A DNA stretch of 64,000 nt from Theristus sp. LFF4_11 (GCA_030248135.1 JASANC010004610.1:1-64000), one strand, 5' to 3'; positions 24,501 through 39,436 are shown, numbered from the stretch's first letter. A program made the numbers and translations. The notes: generated from the sequence alone by a model not told the origin.

Positions 24501-27500
24501 GTTGACTGCACGTCATTCAGCTTGTTTTTTCAGCGGTACACGAAAGCATGTTCGACAAAATGTAACAATAATAAAACAACAATGCAAATAACTGGAACTT
24601 TCAGCGGAAATCATAAAAAAATGGTTTCGCAGCACATATTTTTTATGATTCGCATTTGATGGTATGACCGTACAGCTGCTGTCATGCCAGAACGCGGCGA
24701 GACCTTTTGTGTAAATGACATTTTGAGCACACAAAAAATGCAAAACAGTATTTTTTCAATGGTTGGGGGAACTATGCAGCTTTTATCAGTGTTTGTCAAC
24801 GAGTGGGACGGGCTGCGAAAGCCCTGGTGAGCAGAGAAACTGTAAAAATAAACAGGTGAAAATTTTATGTGAGCAATGCTGCTTGATGCATTTAGTCAGA
24901 GTATAATGCGCATGTGACGTGACACTGAAATGGAATTCAATAACAAACACGAAAAACTCATGAAGCGTGTCATTTCGCTGCTTACATTTGTGCACGAATT
25001 CATAATGGACAGTTCATTCGATCAACATTCTCACTGCAAACAACTGTATCAAACATTTTCGAACGCGCTTTTTGCATGAAAAAGCCAGCAATTTTGAACG
25101 TGCGCAGCTAAAAATGCAAAAAAATTCAACCCTTTTTGCATGAAAAAGCCAGCAATTTTGAACGTGCGCAGCTAAAAATGCTTAAAAGAACAAACGTACC
25201 AACAAGTAAAACAGAAACAGACACAAGTGCAGAAACACGTAGCTAGATATTAGTCATATCTGCTTTGTTTGCAAAGATAACTAAACAAGGCCTACACAGA
25301 TTCTCACAATAAAAAGTCAAGGAGTCAAGTTTTTTCACTTGTCGACCATTGCAAAAATTTGTTTTCAGCAAAAAAGAAACATTTTGTAAAACCAAGGCAA
25401 CAACAAAGACACAACAGAAAATTTGTATACTTTTTTGCAAAAAGATACTGATCCGCTGCAAAACCAGTGAATTATGCAGACAAAAAGTGTTTAGAGCTGA
25501 AGATCATAAATAAAATTTCAGTGCAGCAACACACAAGGCGTGACGAGTGCAGAAACCAGAATAAAAAACACACCAACGATTGCCGATAAACTCGCTGGAC
25601 GCTAAATGTAAGAACAAAATAACAACAATCAGCATAAATGCGCAAGATGCCGTCGATAAGCATACAGGGGAGGTGCATGTGCTGAGCAAAGGTAAGCGCT
25701 GGAGCCCGCCAGGGAGTTAGCTGCTACAGAACTTTGTCTTTGGACATTCAGCAAAACAAAAAAGTCAAGATTTAAGTGCAAGTGCAATGTTGTCAAGAAA
25801 GCGCAAACATGGCAGAGCGAACAACCTAAGACAGAGCATGCAAACGGTGTTGCAATCAATATTGAGCGACCCTGTACTCCGAGCAACGCGCGTTCATCTG
25901 TGTGAGGTTGCGCATCACGAGCACTGCTGTCACAACAAAGCTGCTTTCTGCCTCGTGAGTTTGTTGCACATAGCAGAGCGTTCTGTACGACTACAAAACA
26001 ATAATGTATACAAAATAATGTACTCAGCAACTCGCGCCATCTGAAAAACAGTGGCAAATGCAGCGCACGGGCCCGAGAAAATCACAAAAATCAGCAAAAA
26101 ACGTCGGCGACGGCTGGCAGTGCGCGTGCAGCAAGCCGCGTTTGCGTTGGTTGTCGCTGTCTTTTCAAGCGCGCTGGACCGCATCACCAAGTTGAATACA
26201 GCGCACAAACAAAAGCACCACCCGCGTACACATGCGAAACGTGTGCAATGATACGCAGCAGCACTGCTGGCAACTGTTGTGTGAAAAATACACCGAGAGA
26301 TTATGATTATCTGTGCGTGTGTGTTTTTAGTTCATCATAAAAGCCAACATGTGTGCATCGTACATTCTCAAAATAACTTTAGCGAACTTTATGTGAAACA
26401 TATAAAAACGGTGAAAATGCGATGAGAGAGATGTTAGGAGCATGCGAACGCATAAACGGACGCTCGCACAACAAACACGGAACGCTGAAAGTTGTGCTGA
26501 TGCCGCAAAACATAAACAAGACGCAATTGTATAAGAGCTGTAATAATTGTGTAATAGACACACGGTATGATAATCATCTGCAGCAGTGTATCTGTGTGCG
26601 TGTGTGTGATTGCTGTGATATCGCTCAGATTATATACGTCTTATGAAGGAGCGCACGGCTACCAAAGTTGTGCAACAAGCGCACACAGACACTGGCAACA
26701 TGTGACTCCGTGCGCGTGTGCAGTCATGTGCCTGGCGTGCGCACGATGCCACGGTATGCGATGCTGCTGTTGCACATTCTATCGCCGCATGCTGATCACA
26801 CTGCGTTTGTTTTGCAACACGCACGCATTTTGAAGATTTGCGTGTTGCGCGACGAAAGAATGTGAAAGTGTCGATGTGTCTGGCGATCATGGACTCGATG
26901 TGTATCGCATTGTATGCACATAGCACTGCCACTGTAACAGACACAAACACGATCGCCTTTAGTGTGCTCTTCAACAATCTTCAAGCATTATGCAGTAGAA
27001 AAAATATGAAGAAAAAATTGTCAATGACGCTTTAGTGGAATGGCTGAGGGCGCGGTATACAGCGACGGCTGCGCAGTACGTGTGTGTATGTGCAGCGCAC
27101 AAAAGTAAACGAAAAACACAAGCAAAGATGGAAAAAACGTTCAGTGTGTCTGTGACCTTGGTCGCACATACAAACACGCACATCATCATACAAAACAACA
27201 AAATGCATAAAACGTACAAAAAACACAGCAACGCGGTGCAACAACAATAATAATAATGCATTGTGCTGTGTTGGCCTCCAGCGTCGAGCTCAATGCCTCT
27301 CTCAACTTTGCGTTCTCTGTTTGTTCTTGAAAAGAGGCGGCAAGCAATTTAGACGGATATCCGGATTCTTTCAGAAAAAATAGTAGACGAATCGTATGGA
27401 TGCAGCGGATTCTGCGGCCATCGATTGCACATACTCGTTCTCGGCTCGATACACTGAACAATAATAATAATTCTTTAATAAGTGTGTTCGCAGGGTGCGA

Positions 27501-30500
27501 ATCGACGGAAAAAGAGCGAATCTGAGGCGTTTCCATGCGCGACGTATGTTGACTTTGTGTCTGGTTGCAGACAGCACAAGAATGATGATCATCTTGCCCA
27601 TAGTCACTGTTGCCTCTGCCGCGCGAGTCTGTGTGTACTTTCAATTCTAATTTTCGTCATGCCACACCTAACCCCTAAACCTCGCCTCGGCGATCGGCGC
27701 AGCATTGTGATCGATGACTTTTACATGCAAAAAATTATGGCAAAACACACAGACGCTAATACAGAGGGACGTAGCGAGGCCAGTGTTGCCTGTTTTAGAG
27801 AATGACAAACACAAAAAGCATGGCAAACTGCTTGCAATGCGGCGTGAGTCATACGCCTGCCACATTGAGTCACCAGGGACATACGCAAAAAATATGCTAG
27901 GGCTAGGCCATTCCCATGCTATTCCTGGGCGAGCGCAGGTGTTGTGTGCGCTCGATTTGCTAAAAAAACAAATGCACACTAAACTGCGAAAAGGCCACTC
28001 TATGCATCTTAAAAAAAGCACAACTGGATCATGGAATAGAAGAATACATTGTAAGGAATAAAAATTAAAAAAACACTCCGAGCAGCCTGATCGGCGGGCA
28101 TTATTTCGTGCTTACTTGCAGCGGTCAGATTGTTGTTGGTAATCGAGTTTTGCACGGCGTTGCAATTTGAATCGTCAGTTTTGCAATTACTCTTGTTGTT
28201 CGTCTCGCTCAGCGTTGTGCTGCTCTGGTGATGGCTGTAAAACGAAAACACGCAGATGTGAACGTAAAAATGTTTAGGTGCTTCGCTCAAAATTGCAAAA
28301 ATCTGTTCATGCTTTCAGGGTTGAAAACGGTTTTTGTATCTTTGTTGGACACGAATGCACACATCGGCAGGCTGAAAAGACGCACGTGGTGCAGTTTCCA
28401 TTGCATTCGATTATTTTTTATTTTTATTTTATTTCCCAACGTAGTGTCATTCATGTGTATTTATAAATAACCATACACCTTCTTCGTGTATTCATCGACG
28501 GTCAGTAAAAAATGAATGTCAAAACAATGTGGCCACATATGGGCAAAAAGTGGTCTGACTCAAAATGCAAGAAAGCTGCACGAAAAGGAAACAGAAACCG
28601 TATATTTGAATATTTATAGTGCATTCACTTTTGAGCAATGCTCATATCTATTGAATCACCGTCACTGGTTTCTTGAACACTATTCAAAAGTTTTCTTTTT
28701 TTGCTCTTTATTCAGCCCGATGGTGAAAATTCTAACTGAATGTCGTTTCAGGGAAAAAAGTGACAGCGGAATGGCTGGCCAAAGAAAAAAACCACAGCAG
28801 CAATTTAGTTGGCTGTGTTGCGATCGGGAAAACCTTTGAAAATTATGTGTTTTCTGGAGGATGGTACAAAAAAGGTTTCGGGAAAAATAAATCTCACAGC
28901 TTTGAGAATAATGGTGAGAAAGAAATTTCATTTCATTTCATTTTGTGCCCATCGCAGGGGTTATGGCGGTGGTATGGATCAAATTTAATAAAACTTTGAA
29001 GTATGAACCATTTTTGCATTTCATTTTTCCAACCCACCAACGAATGCAACTAACCGAGTGCTGTCGGTGCTGTTTGCACGCTTCACCTGCAGCAGCGTCC
29101 GGTGTGTGGTGCGTGCGAACAACTGCCTGCACACGGCACCGGACGTGTTTGCGTCCAGCTGGTGCCCGTCAATGCTGACCAACACGTCGCCACACCGTAG
29201 ACCGCCACGACACGCGGGCGAATCGGCCGCTATGCTGTCCACCTGGCAACAAGAGCATCCTGGTGCGAGGCGACTTGAAACTGTTTGATCATTTGCAAAG
29301 GGCTTTAGCCGACCACGTTTCTTGGTCTGGCTTCGCGGACGGATAGGCAGGACATATAACTTGCTACATATAACAACCACAAAACAGGGGAATATTGATT
29401 TTGTCTTTATCGGATCAGATTTTTCATTGAAACACACAAAGTACAAACCAAGCAAACCAAGCAACACTCGATGACTTGTTCACAAGTCACCACTAGACCA
29501 ATTAACTATATTGCAAAATGGGAGCCCACCCAACTATATTTCTAAACTCAAGCTTACTTACCTAACCTGTTTCGGGTGATTAAGTTACGTATTAGTTAAT
29601 GTCTGCCAGAGCCTCCACCAACCAACCATGACCGACACAAGCACATTTCGATCGTCCGTCTCAACGGCGATGCCGAGGCCGAGTTTTTCGTTGAGCGAGC
29701 GTCGTTGCAGCTGCACGTTCAACAGCGCTGGCTGCTGTTTCATGTCGTCTGACTCGTTGCACACGTCCAGCTCTTCAGCGAAATGCTCCGGCGATGCGTG
29801 CGGCGCTGGCATTGCCTCGTTCACTGTCGACTCAGCAACGCGGCCGCATACTCGACCGCTCACAGATTGCTGCAGCAATGTTCACAAGGTTTTTTTATGT
29901 ATATGCTCCAAATGCAACCTTTATTCAGCCGACTGCAATGGACTGCAATACCAGTTCGTTCGATCAAAATGGTAATAAACCAGAAAGACAGTTTTCTCGT
30001 TTCGTTTTGACAACATAATAACAATGTGGCCATTGTAGTATGATGTATGAACTGTCAAGTCAACAAGCGAATTTTCGCGAAGCCGAACCAACATAACAAA
30101 TAGCACTTTTGAGAGGAAGAACAAATAAAAACGTCGATATTTGTACGAAGGAGAAAACCAACGATGGATGTGTTAGTCAAACCTGTTACAATATGGCCGT
30201 CTGATAAAAGTACACTTGCACTATAAACGGAATGCAACGTACAAAACACAGTGTCTTTTTAAAACTAAACTTTGTACATGAAAAGTTTATCGCAAAAGAT
30301 TGATAGACAAGTTCAAACGAAAAGAGTGCTTATGTTGGTTGAGGCACTGCGATGACGGGACGGACGCGCTAACGATGCAATTGAAACGTTGTTGTCAGCA
30401 AAGACTGTGATCGTGTTGTGGGAAGAAGCAGACAAGAAAGCAGCACCGATCGACTGCGTGTGCGGCCAAACAAAATGCCCAAAATCAGGTGTTTGCTCAA

Positions 30501-33500
30501 GTGAGAAATGAGAATATTGCGGTATGACTGCGTTGTTGTGCGAGAAACGAAGCAAAAGGAATGTGGCTGTGGTTGTGTGCTCGTTGGCCGACTGTAACCA
30601 AAACATTGGAACGGCTGTCACAGCGTTTTATGATTGTTCTGCTATTATCTATTATTATTTATGAAATAGGTCTGTGTCGCGTATTGAACCAGGTTGGTAT
30701 GACAAGAATGGGATAATACGCGCTCCCCGCACCCAAGGACTCGCCGAGCGATTATGTCGCGACTCCGCACATTTTCGGTTATTGGTTCAAACAAATCTTT
30801 ACGGATTTCTTCCTCTTACCGTAAAAACTGAACGGCGAGAGCAGATCAAAATGCGATCATAACATTTCGTTTCTATTACTGCGTTTTTTTTCGTTGAAGG
30901 CTGTAAAATATCATGGTGATTGGACTGACGACAAAATGACTAAAGAATGAAAGAGCACTTGCAGTATAAAAAGTTGTTTTTCAAAACCTGTTTTTGTCGT
31001 AGAAACATGCAGATGTGGTGATGAGTATGAGAAACAAACAATGCGTTCCCGCCAAAATGTGCCACAAGAAAACGCACTGAATAAAAAAAATGCAATTTGG
31101 TAAATTTTGTCAAAGCAGCATAAAAGCCACCAAAATCGCAAGGCATGACCGATTCAGTAAACAAAAGAAACACACAGCAAACCTGAGCATTTTATGATTC
31201 ACACCGATTGTGTTTTCTTCTATTGTAAGAGAACCGAAACGGATAAATTGAAACGCTTTTTTCTGCCACCGCTCTCTGCTCGGTTTTGTTTATTTTTCAT
31301 CGTGGGAGGCTAAACATGGGTGACTGGAGGATAACAGAAGCTGATTACAAAACGATTTGCAACGCGCTGCCTTGTGATTCAAAAAGTAAACTAAACAAGC
31401 AGTCACAAAAACAATCTTTACGAATTAAAATGTCGCATTTTGAGGCGCTGTGATACACGACATAACCATAACAGTACGACACAACAAACAAACAATGAAC
31501 TCGTTTTGCCACACGCGCAGTACTATCAAGACCATTAAACTTCAAGCAACTATGCATTAGAAATGGGCTGCAAATAGCAAAGCAACTTCAAACACTATCT
31601 GCAGTACAATCAAAAAATGTCTCAGATTGTCAAGGCAATGCGTGGACTATTCAATTTTGACGCGCAATAAAGATTGCATCGGAACTGAAAATTCAGGAAA
31701 CAGAACAAATTACAGATGAGATCAAGCCGGCGCGTGCGTCAACGTGAATGGCTGGCCATAAAACTAAAACTGGACTAAAATTTTCTGTGCATTACGGAGT
31801 GGAATATTTTGCACTGTACACCCATTTGGATTTTTTCCACACGCGCACGCACAGTTGAATTGCAGAAAACACTGCAGTTGTTTTGTTCAATGCGTTCACT
31901 GTGATGACTCTAATGTAGCGAATTGTGTCGTGGGGAGCACATGAGTTTTGAGGCAAAAAAACGTATGGAAATAAATAATGCCAATCAATGAATCAAACAT
32001 TTGTGGACGGACACGTTCAAAACTCACGGTTTGCGTATTTTAGTCGCCTGTTTGAACGCAGTTGGCGGAGACAACGCGTATAGAAAAATATATTTTCGAC
32101 AAAATGCAAGCACAATGAGTTTATTTACTGACCAGTGTATTGAATCGTTCAAACAAGCACAAATAATACACCACCAAATATACTGAAAATAAAATAAATA
32201 AATGAACCTAACATCCAGAGAGGCAGAATAACAGAATTTGCAAGAGAGATGACAGTTGTCTGTCTGTGTTGCCTTGCGATGCGTGACCGGCTGACCAAAC
32301 GGGCCTGCACTCCTTCAAAGCTGGAGGTCTCTACGCTTTTAGAGCTTTATAATCCCCTTGAATTCAAAAAAAACTGATGAAATCAAAGACGCTGCAAGCT
32401 TTTCAGCGATATTTTTACTGGTTTTTACTTGTTTTGCTCAGACATCGGTTCATTTGAACGTCATTCGGATATGGAAGTGCGCAGACTTGAAATTGAGTTT
32501 CTTTGGAGCGCAAAACGCAAAACTCTATTGGGAATACAAAAGATTTATGTGTTTTGAATAAAAAGCTTGTCATTCAGTGCCTCAAAAATGAAAATGTTGA
32601 AAAGGTTTTAAGCAATATGAAAAAGGCCAATCGTTCTCACCTCCACTGATCTGCAGCGCCTGTGGTTGCCGTGACACGCAGGGCCGTTCAGTCTGTTCAG
32701 ATGTCCTGTAATATTCACCAAAATACATCCGTGATCAACTTTGCCGTTTAACTGACCTCGGTAAAGGGTAAAACGATTGTTTTTTCATCAAGTCTAACTG
32801 TTTTGACGTTTTGGGGAACTGTTATTATTCGTCACAAATTTTGCCACCGACCAGAACAGATTTCCGTCATCCGGTTAAAGACAAAACAAAAACCATGAAA
32901 TTTTATTCGAGGTTAACCGAAATCAAAATCAAGGCAGATTAGGACATGACAAAGTGCAGCGACAAAACCATATCGTGCGGTGCGCTCATAAAACAACACA
33001 GTGGTGGAACATAAACGGTGCAACACACGCACACAAAAAACAAAAAAATCGAATCACAGTGCGACCACGACAGACGACAATAAAAGCAAATCAATGTCAG
33101 CAGAACAAGTTTCGGACGAGGACAAAAAACTAAAATAAGACAAAGCAAATTCAACCGAAATCATAAAGTGCGCGAAGTGCATGGGCGTTCGTTTTAATAG
33201 TAGCACACGCTGAGCTGACCTGAGAAGCGCAGCTGTTTGGGCGACGGCCGGGGCCGGACGAAAAAATGCGAATGATGAAACATCGTTGGGCAGTGTGTCT
33301 CGTCGTCGCTGGTGTGGTCGAGCAGGTCCGGTCGCGACAGCAGCGCGTTGTCAGAGGATCGATTGAAATAATGGTAGTCAACGGCGTGTGCTGGCACCGG
33401 GGGTGGCGGTGGCACTGGCAGGTCAGCCATCATCAGCTCAGGGTGGTGCGCTTGCACCGGGAATGAACTGCGATCGTTGGCATAGCAGATCAACATTGGC

Positions 33501-34912
33501 GATGGTGTTTGTGACGGTCGAATGGCGGCAGTGTCAGTGGCAGCCTGCTCATCGGTGACGTCATTGGGCTTAAGTGGCTGCGCTGACAGATGCACGGCCG
33601 ACTGGCTCCGTGGCGGACTGCTGGACACGGCGCGTCTGCAGAAACACAAAACCGCAGTGTCCCATGGTGGCCAAACTCAATCGGGCTCGTGTCAAACGGC
33701 TCTGTCCAAATTGAGACTGTCTCTTTTCAGACTGAAGATACAAAATACTCTGGTGCAATTTAGCACACATTCACTAAATGCTGAACCAACCAAAGAACGG
33801 CTGAACTTTGAAAAGGAAGAAGAAATACCGTAAAAGATAAGTTGAGAATATGAAGTTTATGTAATTGTGAAACTTTGTGACATGTGACGCACAGTGCATT
33901 GCGTCGTCTTCTTATGACGAGCGTCACATCCGCATCGCGACGGGCTGCTTTGAACATTTGAAGTGCTTGCTGATGTGTAAGGCCGGGCAGTGGCTGTCCG
34001 TTCAGTGACAGGATTTCGTCACCTGAAATTATGCATTTTTAAGCAAAATGTTTTATTGCCCTCAAAGTCATAATAATTTGTAATTTTAAAAAAGTTTGAA
34101 AAAGCTCAGGCGAGTACAAAGTGTGCGAAACTAACGTACCTTTCTTGAGCAGGCCACTTTCAGCGGCCAGTCCCTGTGCAAAGATCGTCTTCACAAAGAT
34201 GCCCATGCAGCCCCGTGGCGAGTCGACGCCGCCAACGATGCTGAAGCCGAGGGACGCCTTCGTTTGTGTTCGGTCCGTTGAGCCGCCGTTCACCAGCGCA
34301 AGCATGTTTCTGTTGTGTCGATGCAGCACAACAGTCAGCAAACGCTCATCACAAACACGAGCGCGATCGACCGGCATCGCTCTGCCAGGCGACGATTGAA
34401 GCTGACAAGTTTGAAGGTTGTTTAGTTGGTCACACAGCAGTAACAAAGCTACAGAGACGATTAGACAGTCAGATTGAAACTTTTCTGATGAACTTTTTAG
34501 TATGAACAATTTACAAATTGAAAAAAACCACCGACTTTGACCATGACGCAAATCTCTAGGACATCCGAGTTTATTTCAGTGTACGTGAGTGTGTCTACGG
34601 CTGTTTTCAGTGATCCTGCTCGCACATCGGCGCCATTGATTGCCAGCAGTGTGTCGCCTACTTTCACTAAACCGCTTCTGAAAGTAAAATTGAAAAAAAA
34701 TTGAAAACGCGTTTTAAATTTAAAATTTTTTGAAAGAAAGCAATTCTCAATCGTGACCTTTGAGCGGCGCTGTCCGTCTCAACATGCCCAACGCTGATTG
34801 GTCGCTCACAACGGCCGCCTTTCAAAATCAGGCCAAAACTGTACTCAGTTGAACGTTTTTTCAGTATCACTTGCAACTCGGGAAACTGTGGCGCGGCAGT
34901 TCTTCTGTTCAG
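21586..34912 (-). CDS. Multi-PDZ scaffold of the PDZD2/pro-interleukin-16 type, 5' end not found
   Basis: Sixteen phase-matched exons: 34912-34758, 34677-34536, 34401-34140, 34022-33893, 33635-33220, 32705-32641, 29869-29627, 29242-29055, 28234-28116, 24442-23769, 23585-23073, 22984-22832, 22738-22649, 22577-22412, 22106-21930 and 21758-21586. They encode 1221 residues of a longer protein. Five PDZ domains are visible. PDZ1 (GLILKGG) and PDZ2 ([14 protein letters not shown], then GIFVKTIF) are tandem; PDZ3 has [12 protein letters not shown]4 has [13 protein letters not shown]5 has LGFSLEGG and ends about 10 residues before the stop. PDZ2 and PDZ5 resemble PDZD2/IL16 domains, including IL16's FEAWNIIKALP segment (here [11 protein letters not shown]). 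Ser/Thr/Pro-rich linkers, with a PPPPP stretch, lie between. Such proteins tether membrane-protein C-termini. The exon at 22577-22412 could alternatively end at 22406. No start codon exon was recognised above 34912. Confidence 0.85.
24443..28115 (-). other. 3.7-kb intron of the PDZ gene
   Basis: AT-rich and GT/CA-rich sequence without a supported exon. Holds a tandem duplication at about 25069-25182 and several TGTGTG tracts around 26300-26950. It separates the small linker exon 28116-28234 from the large Ser/Thr-rich exon 23769-24442; the junction phases agree (1/1). Confidence 0.5.
25069..25182. repeat. Tandem duplication, about 62-bp unit
   Basis: The phrase CTTTTTGCATGAAAAAGCCA, followed by about 30 identical bases ending AGCTAAAAATGC, occurs twice head to tail with about 62-bp spacing. 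The two copies look almost identical, so the duplication is recent. Confidence 0.8.
29870..32640 (-). other. 2.8-kb intron of the PDZ gene
   Basis: No supported exon was found between the linker exon 32641-32705 and the PDZ3 exon 29627-29869; joining these two preserves phase 0. Mostly AT-rich sequence without recognisable transposon ends. Confidence 0.45.
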
Positions 34913-37900
34913 CTGAACAGAGGGCTAAAATTGCACATGTGTATGGTCGCGTTTCGGGAAAATGCATTTTAAACTAAAAGTTGTTATTCAAAAAGTCAGA
35001 AAATTTCTTCAATTCTATTGTCATCAATAATAAGTGCAACAATGGAATGATCAACAAAAAACCGCACGGTCAGTTTGAATTAGAAAAGTCAAATAGCGAC
35101 ATTTAAAATTTTAGTGTTTACTACGAAAACAAGCGCATGATTTTTGATTGTTACACACAAACCCACAAATAAATAAGTGAATTGAAAATCATGAGAATAA
35201 ATTTCCAGTCACGCAACACGCATGTGCGTCATTTTCCCAAGTCGGCAAATTTTCAAAGTTTGCGTCATTTGCAAATTTAGTGGAATAAATTGCACCACAA
35301 AAAGAAGTATTGGAACAGATGATAATATTGTGTGCTGTGTCGGATTAGAGACTTCCCTTTTTAGGACAAATTTGCCTCGACAAAAACACGAATAAAATCG
35401 CTGGCTTGCGCCATTTTTCAACGCAGAATGTTTAGAAATATGCAGAACAAAATCAAAATTTTGATCCACATGGGCAACAAATACAAGGCATGCGTTGAAA
35501 AAAAGCGTTTGAAACACTCTTTATGTTGATTTGTCAAAAAAGTACTAAATTGCAAAAAAAATGAAAAAAATCGGACACTGGTTACAACCGGCGGGAAACA
35601 TGTGCATCAGCAGGATATATCAGCAGTTTGTTGATTCGATGGCAACATTGATCGGTTGTCAATAATGCGCTGCATTAATTCAATCGCATTATCAGAGCGC
35701 GCTAATTTTCAGCATGCGCGCACGTGTCAACTGCGACACGGACAGCCAATCAGCTTATCACAAATTCAAAGCTGCATTCATGCGCGAAGGCCACCAGCGA
35801 TCAACTAAACTGCACTGACACAACAACAACACGGTTAAAATCAACCATCGTTGTTGACATCAAACCCTGGTGAGCACTACAACATTCAACTGCTGTTGCT
35901 CTCATAACGCGCAGTGCAGCCGGGGTCAACCGTTATACTCCGGAAGCGCTTCAGCAACACAAAAAAACAGCGTGTAGCACTAACGTCGTGCATCAACGGT
36001 CCCAAAACGGCCAGAACATATTTCATGGACAGGGACGTCGAGAGAGCAGCAAATTGCGTTCAAGTGTGTGCGTTTCAGCGGAGCGCGTCACTTGGGAGCG
36101 TCAAGTGCGTGCCGATGCCAGCGGTTCTTTCAAGAACAAAAGTGCACACACACACACACACACGTCAAAAAGCATATTTGTCGAGTGGCCCGGCCCGGCA
36201 GCCGTTTTCCAGTGTAACCAATTTCACGTTTTAACGACGACTGTATGAGCACACGGCGTGTGTTTTCGTGCACGGTTATCTGTTTTCAGTTTCTCATAAG
36301 ATTTCTGACGCGCATCAATCAGAAGCACACGCACGGGGAGCGAGAGGTCGTGCGGCGTTGTGATGCAATCGTGAGTGTGTCTTCGCCTATTATACACATT
36401 GGTTGTTCAAAAACGGCTTAGCTTGCAGTGAGAAAGAAACATAGAAATACTTGAATTGAATAACCGCACACAGAAACACTGCTAAAGAAAGTGAACGATT
36501 CGTGCGACAACGAAGTGCACAGCGGTATTGCGTTCGACTGTTTGCCGAATATGGTTGGGTTGGGGAAGTTTTTTTTGGCAACCTCGAACAGAGAGCGGGG
36601 CTGTTTGAGGCACGAGGATACGGGGCATCAACGTGAAAGTGTGTCAGTGCTGCCGCAAACGGACTGCGCGCAGATTACTTTTGCTCGTGCATCCGCTCTC
36701 TCGTGCGTCTCGCACAGACGCGAATAATCATAAATCGGGCACAGATGCATGTGTTTTCACAAGCGAACACGCACGCACGCGCGCATGTTTGTTTCACGCT
36801 GGAAATATGTGCGTTTTTATGGCGCACAGGTACACATACACACACGAAAACGATGCGCCAGATTCACGCGAGTGTCGCAGTTTTGCTGGCATCGAAAGCG
36901 CACGGATTAAACACACACACACGTCAATCAAAAGCGTGTTGCCTCTCTGGTCTGCATCAGTGCAAGTGACACAGTCGTATGCGTCGCATGATTTGGAGGA
37001 CTCGCCAAACACAAAACTCTGTGTCGTATTTTATGGGAACACTTTGAACAAATGACATTTGTCATAAACTTCGATCAGAAAACACGACTCCGACTGGCTT
37101 GCTCTGTGGTTGGTCAGGCAAAGTTTCCGATGACCCCGGCGCGCACCTTACATTGTACTTCCAGTTAAAACAATCAAATCTGAATCGGGTCAAAACAACA
37201 AATTTTCAAACTTACGGTTTCAACGGGTGAACAATTTTCTGGCATCAGTTTGATCCGTGGTTTGTCCGCTCAACGGTGTTTCGAATTGAGTTCAGTCAGA
37301 TTTTACATTTTAGAAACAATGAATACAAAATGAATTTTTTTTAAACTTCTTGGAAGCTAGTATTAACTTTGAGCGTACAATCGTCATTGTTCATACAACG
37401 AATATTTTTTCAATCAAAATAACCGTGGCGATAAAAAAACAGATAAATTCCAAAACCTAAAGGTTATGAAATATGTATTTACTAAACGGCTTACAGACTC
37501 GCGTGACAACGGTGATTTTTTTAAAGAACTAAGAACTGGATACAAGCGATGCGCCAAATACTGTACACAATTCAACTCTGTTTTCTCGTTGACTTGATGA
37601 CTTTTCATTGACAATAAACGGTACCAAACGAATAAACAAAAAAGCCATGCGTGAATGAAACCGGCTTTATTTCGTTTGGCTTTTGCAACTTTTGTGTTTT
37701 TGGAATCGCAGGACGCATAGAAGCACTGCGTTGTTGTTGTCTGTTTATTTTAGTGCAGATGGATGAATCATGGTTTGAAAAAATTGTAATTGCCAAAAAT
37801 AAAAATGCTTCTGGACGAAGACTTGCGGCTTTACCATTACGACAGTTTTATCTGATCAAGAAGTGAAACTTTGACTAGACTAGACTACCAGCACCGGACC

Positions 37901-38590
37901 GGATCGTACTGTTCTGCACCGCACCGTACCAAATGAAACTATGAGTTCCATCATCACACCACAACACCGCTGCGTTTTGCAAAGCACCATGCCGCCGCAC
38001 CGTACCGTACTACAGTATGGCCGAATAAATGAGGCAGTCCATCAAGGCGGGATCAGTCGCAGACTAGGAGTTGTCTTTTTCAATTCCAATACATAATTCC
38101 CAACCCAATCATGTGTGCAAGGGAGAAAGAATGCACAGAACAGCGCGGATAATCCATTGGTTTTCAAAAACGTGTCAAATTAGGCACGCAGTTTGGTTTC
38201 TGAACATCTTTTTCCTTTCATTCAAAATTCGCGCGCTCCTTGAACCCTGAAAAAAGCTGCCATGTTTAATCGGACATACCGTAACCGTACAGTACAATAC
38301 AACTTTTGTCTTTGGGCGTACTGGACCGGGCCGCAGTGGTATCGGCATCATAAAATAAAGGGGCATTCATGAAGCAGAATTTAGTTACCGCGCCCGCGTA
38401 GCCATGCTTTAACACAGCAAATTTCAAACTGTTAGACTGCACCCATTTTTGTCGACCTTCAGATTTTTCTCTAACATTTAAATTTTTTTATTATTAAACT
38501 AATTTTTTACTTTTTAAAAAAAGATTTCATTTGCATACATTCTTTTTTTGATCAGAGGTTGCTTGTCTTGTAATGTTCTAGGTTCCTAAT
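34913..38590. other. Region upstream of the PDZ gene's first recognised exon
   Basis: Upstream exons, the start codon and the promoter of the PDZ gene should lie here or beyond, because the first recognised exon starts in ph 0 after a good acceptor at 34913. No exon could be supported. A short (CA)n microsatellite lies near 36149. An imperfect inverted pair with CACCGGACCGG-like ends (about 37885 and 38345) may be a degenerate DNA transposon; no target duplication was recognised. Confidence 0.4.
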
Positions 38591-39436
38591 TAGGGTTGTC
38601 AAACAAAAATCAAAATTTAAAAAAATGATAAAAAAGCAAAAATGCCGATTTAAAAAAAATTTAAATTTTTTTCTATTATGCTCTGAAAACAGTATCGAAG
38701 ACGAGGGGGGGTGGGGGGTACACCCCCCCAGAGCACCCGAGACCTCCGCGTGTGGGGGGGGGGTTGGGGGGGGTCACGCGACACCCACCCCCCAAAACCT
38801 GACACTGGACCATCCACCCACACCCCCCCCTCGAAATTTGCTAGACACCCCCCCACCCCCCCCTAGATGGACCTAAGTAACAGTGACACCCCCCAAAAAT
38901 TTTCTCGGACCACCCAAAAATCATGAATTTTTGCTCAAAAATCATGATTTTTTGTCTTTAAAGTCCATAATATAAGCTAAATATATGATAACTTGACATT
39001 CTTCATTGTAATTCCAAAGATTTTGCAGCAAAATGTAGCGTTTTTCCTTCAAAATTTAAGCGAAAAAATCTCATGGGTGGGGTGGGGGGTGTGCACCCCC
39101 CAGAAAATTTTCTACAATGGTGCACCCCCCATGGCCCACGCCTGGGGGGGGTGTCACTGTACCATGACTAGGGATGGATCCGGCAAATTTGCCGGAATCC
39201 GGGCCGGATCCGGCAAAAGCCCATTCCGGCCGGGCCGGATCCGGCAAAAATTGCCGGAATCCGGACCGGAATGGCCTTTTTATGTCTAAAAAACATGTAC
39301 GCACATTTCGTCGCTTCTTCATCACATTTTCAGCATAAAACAGCACAGACACAGAAACAAAGTCAGCAAGACACAGCACGTGAACCAACCAAAAATTACA
39401 ACAACAATTGACAAAATTCACATCGCATAGGGATAA

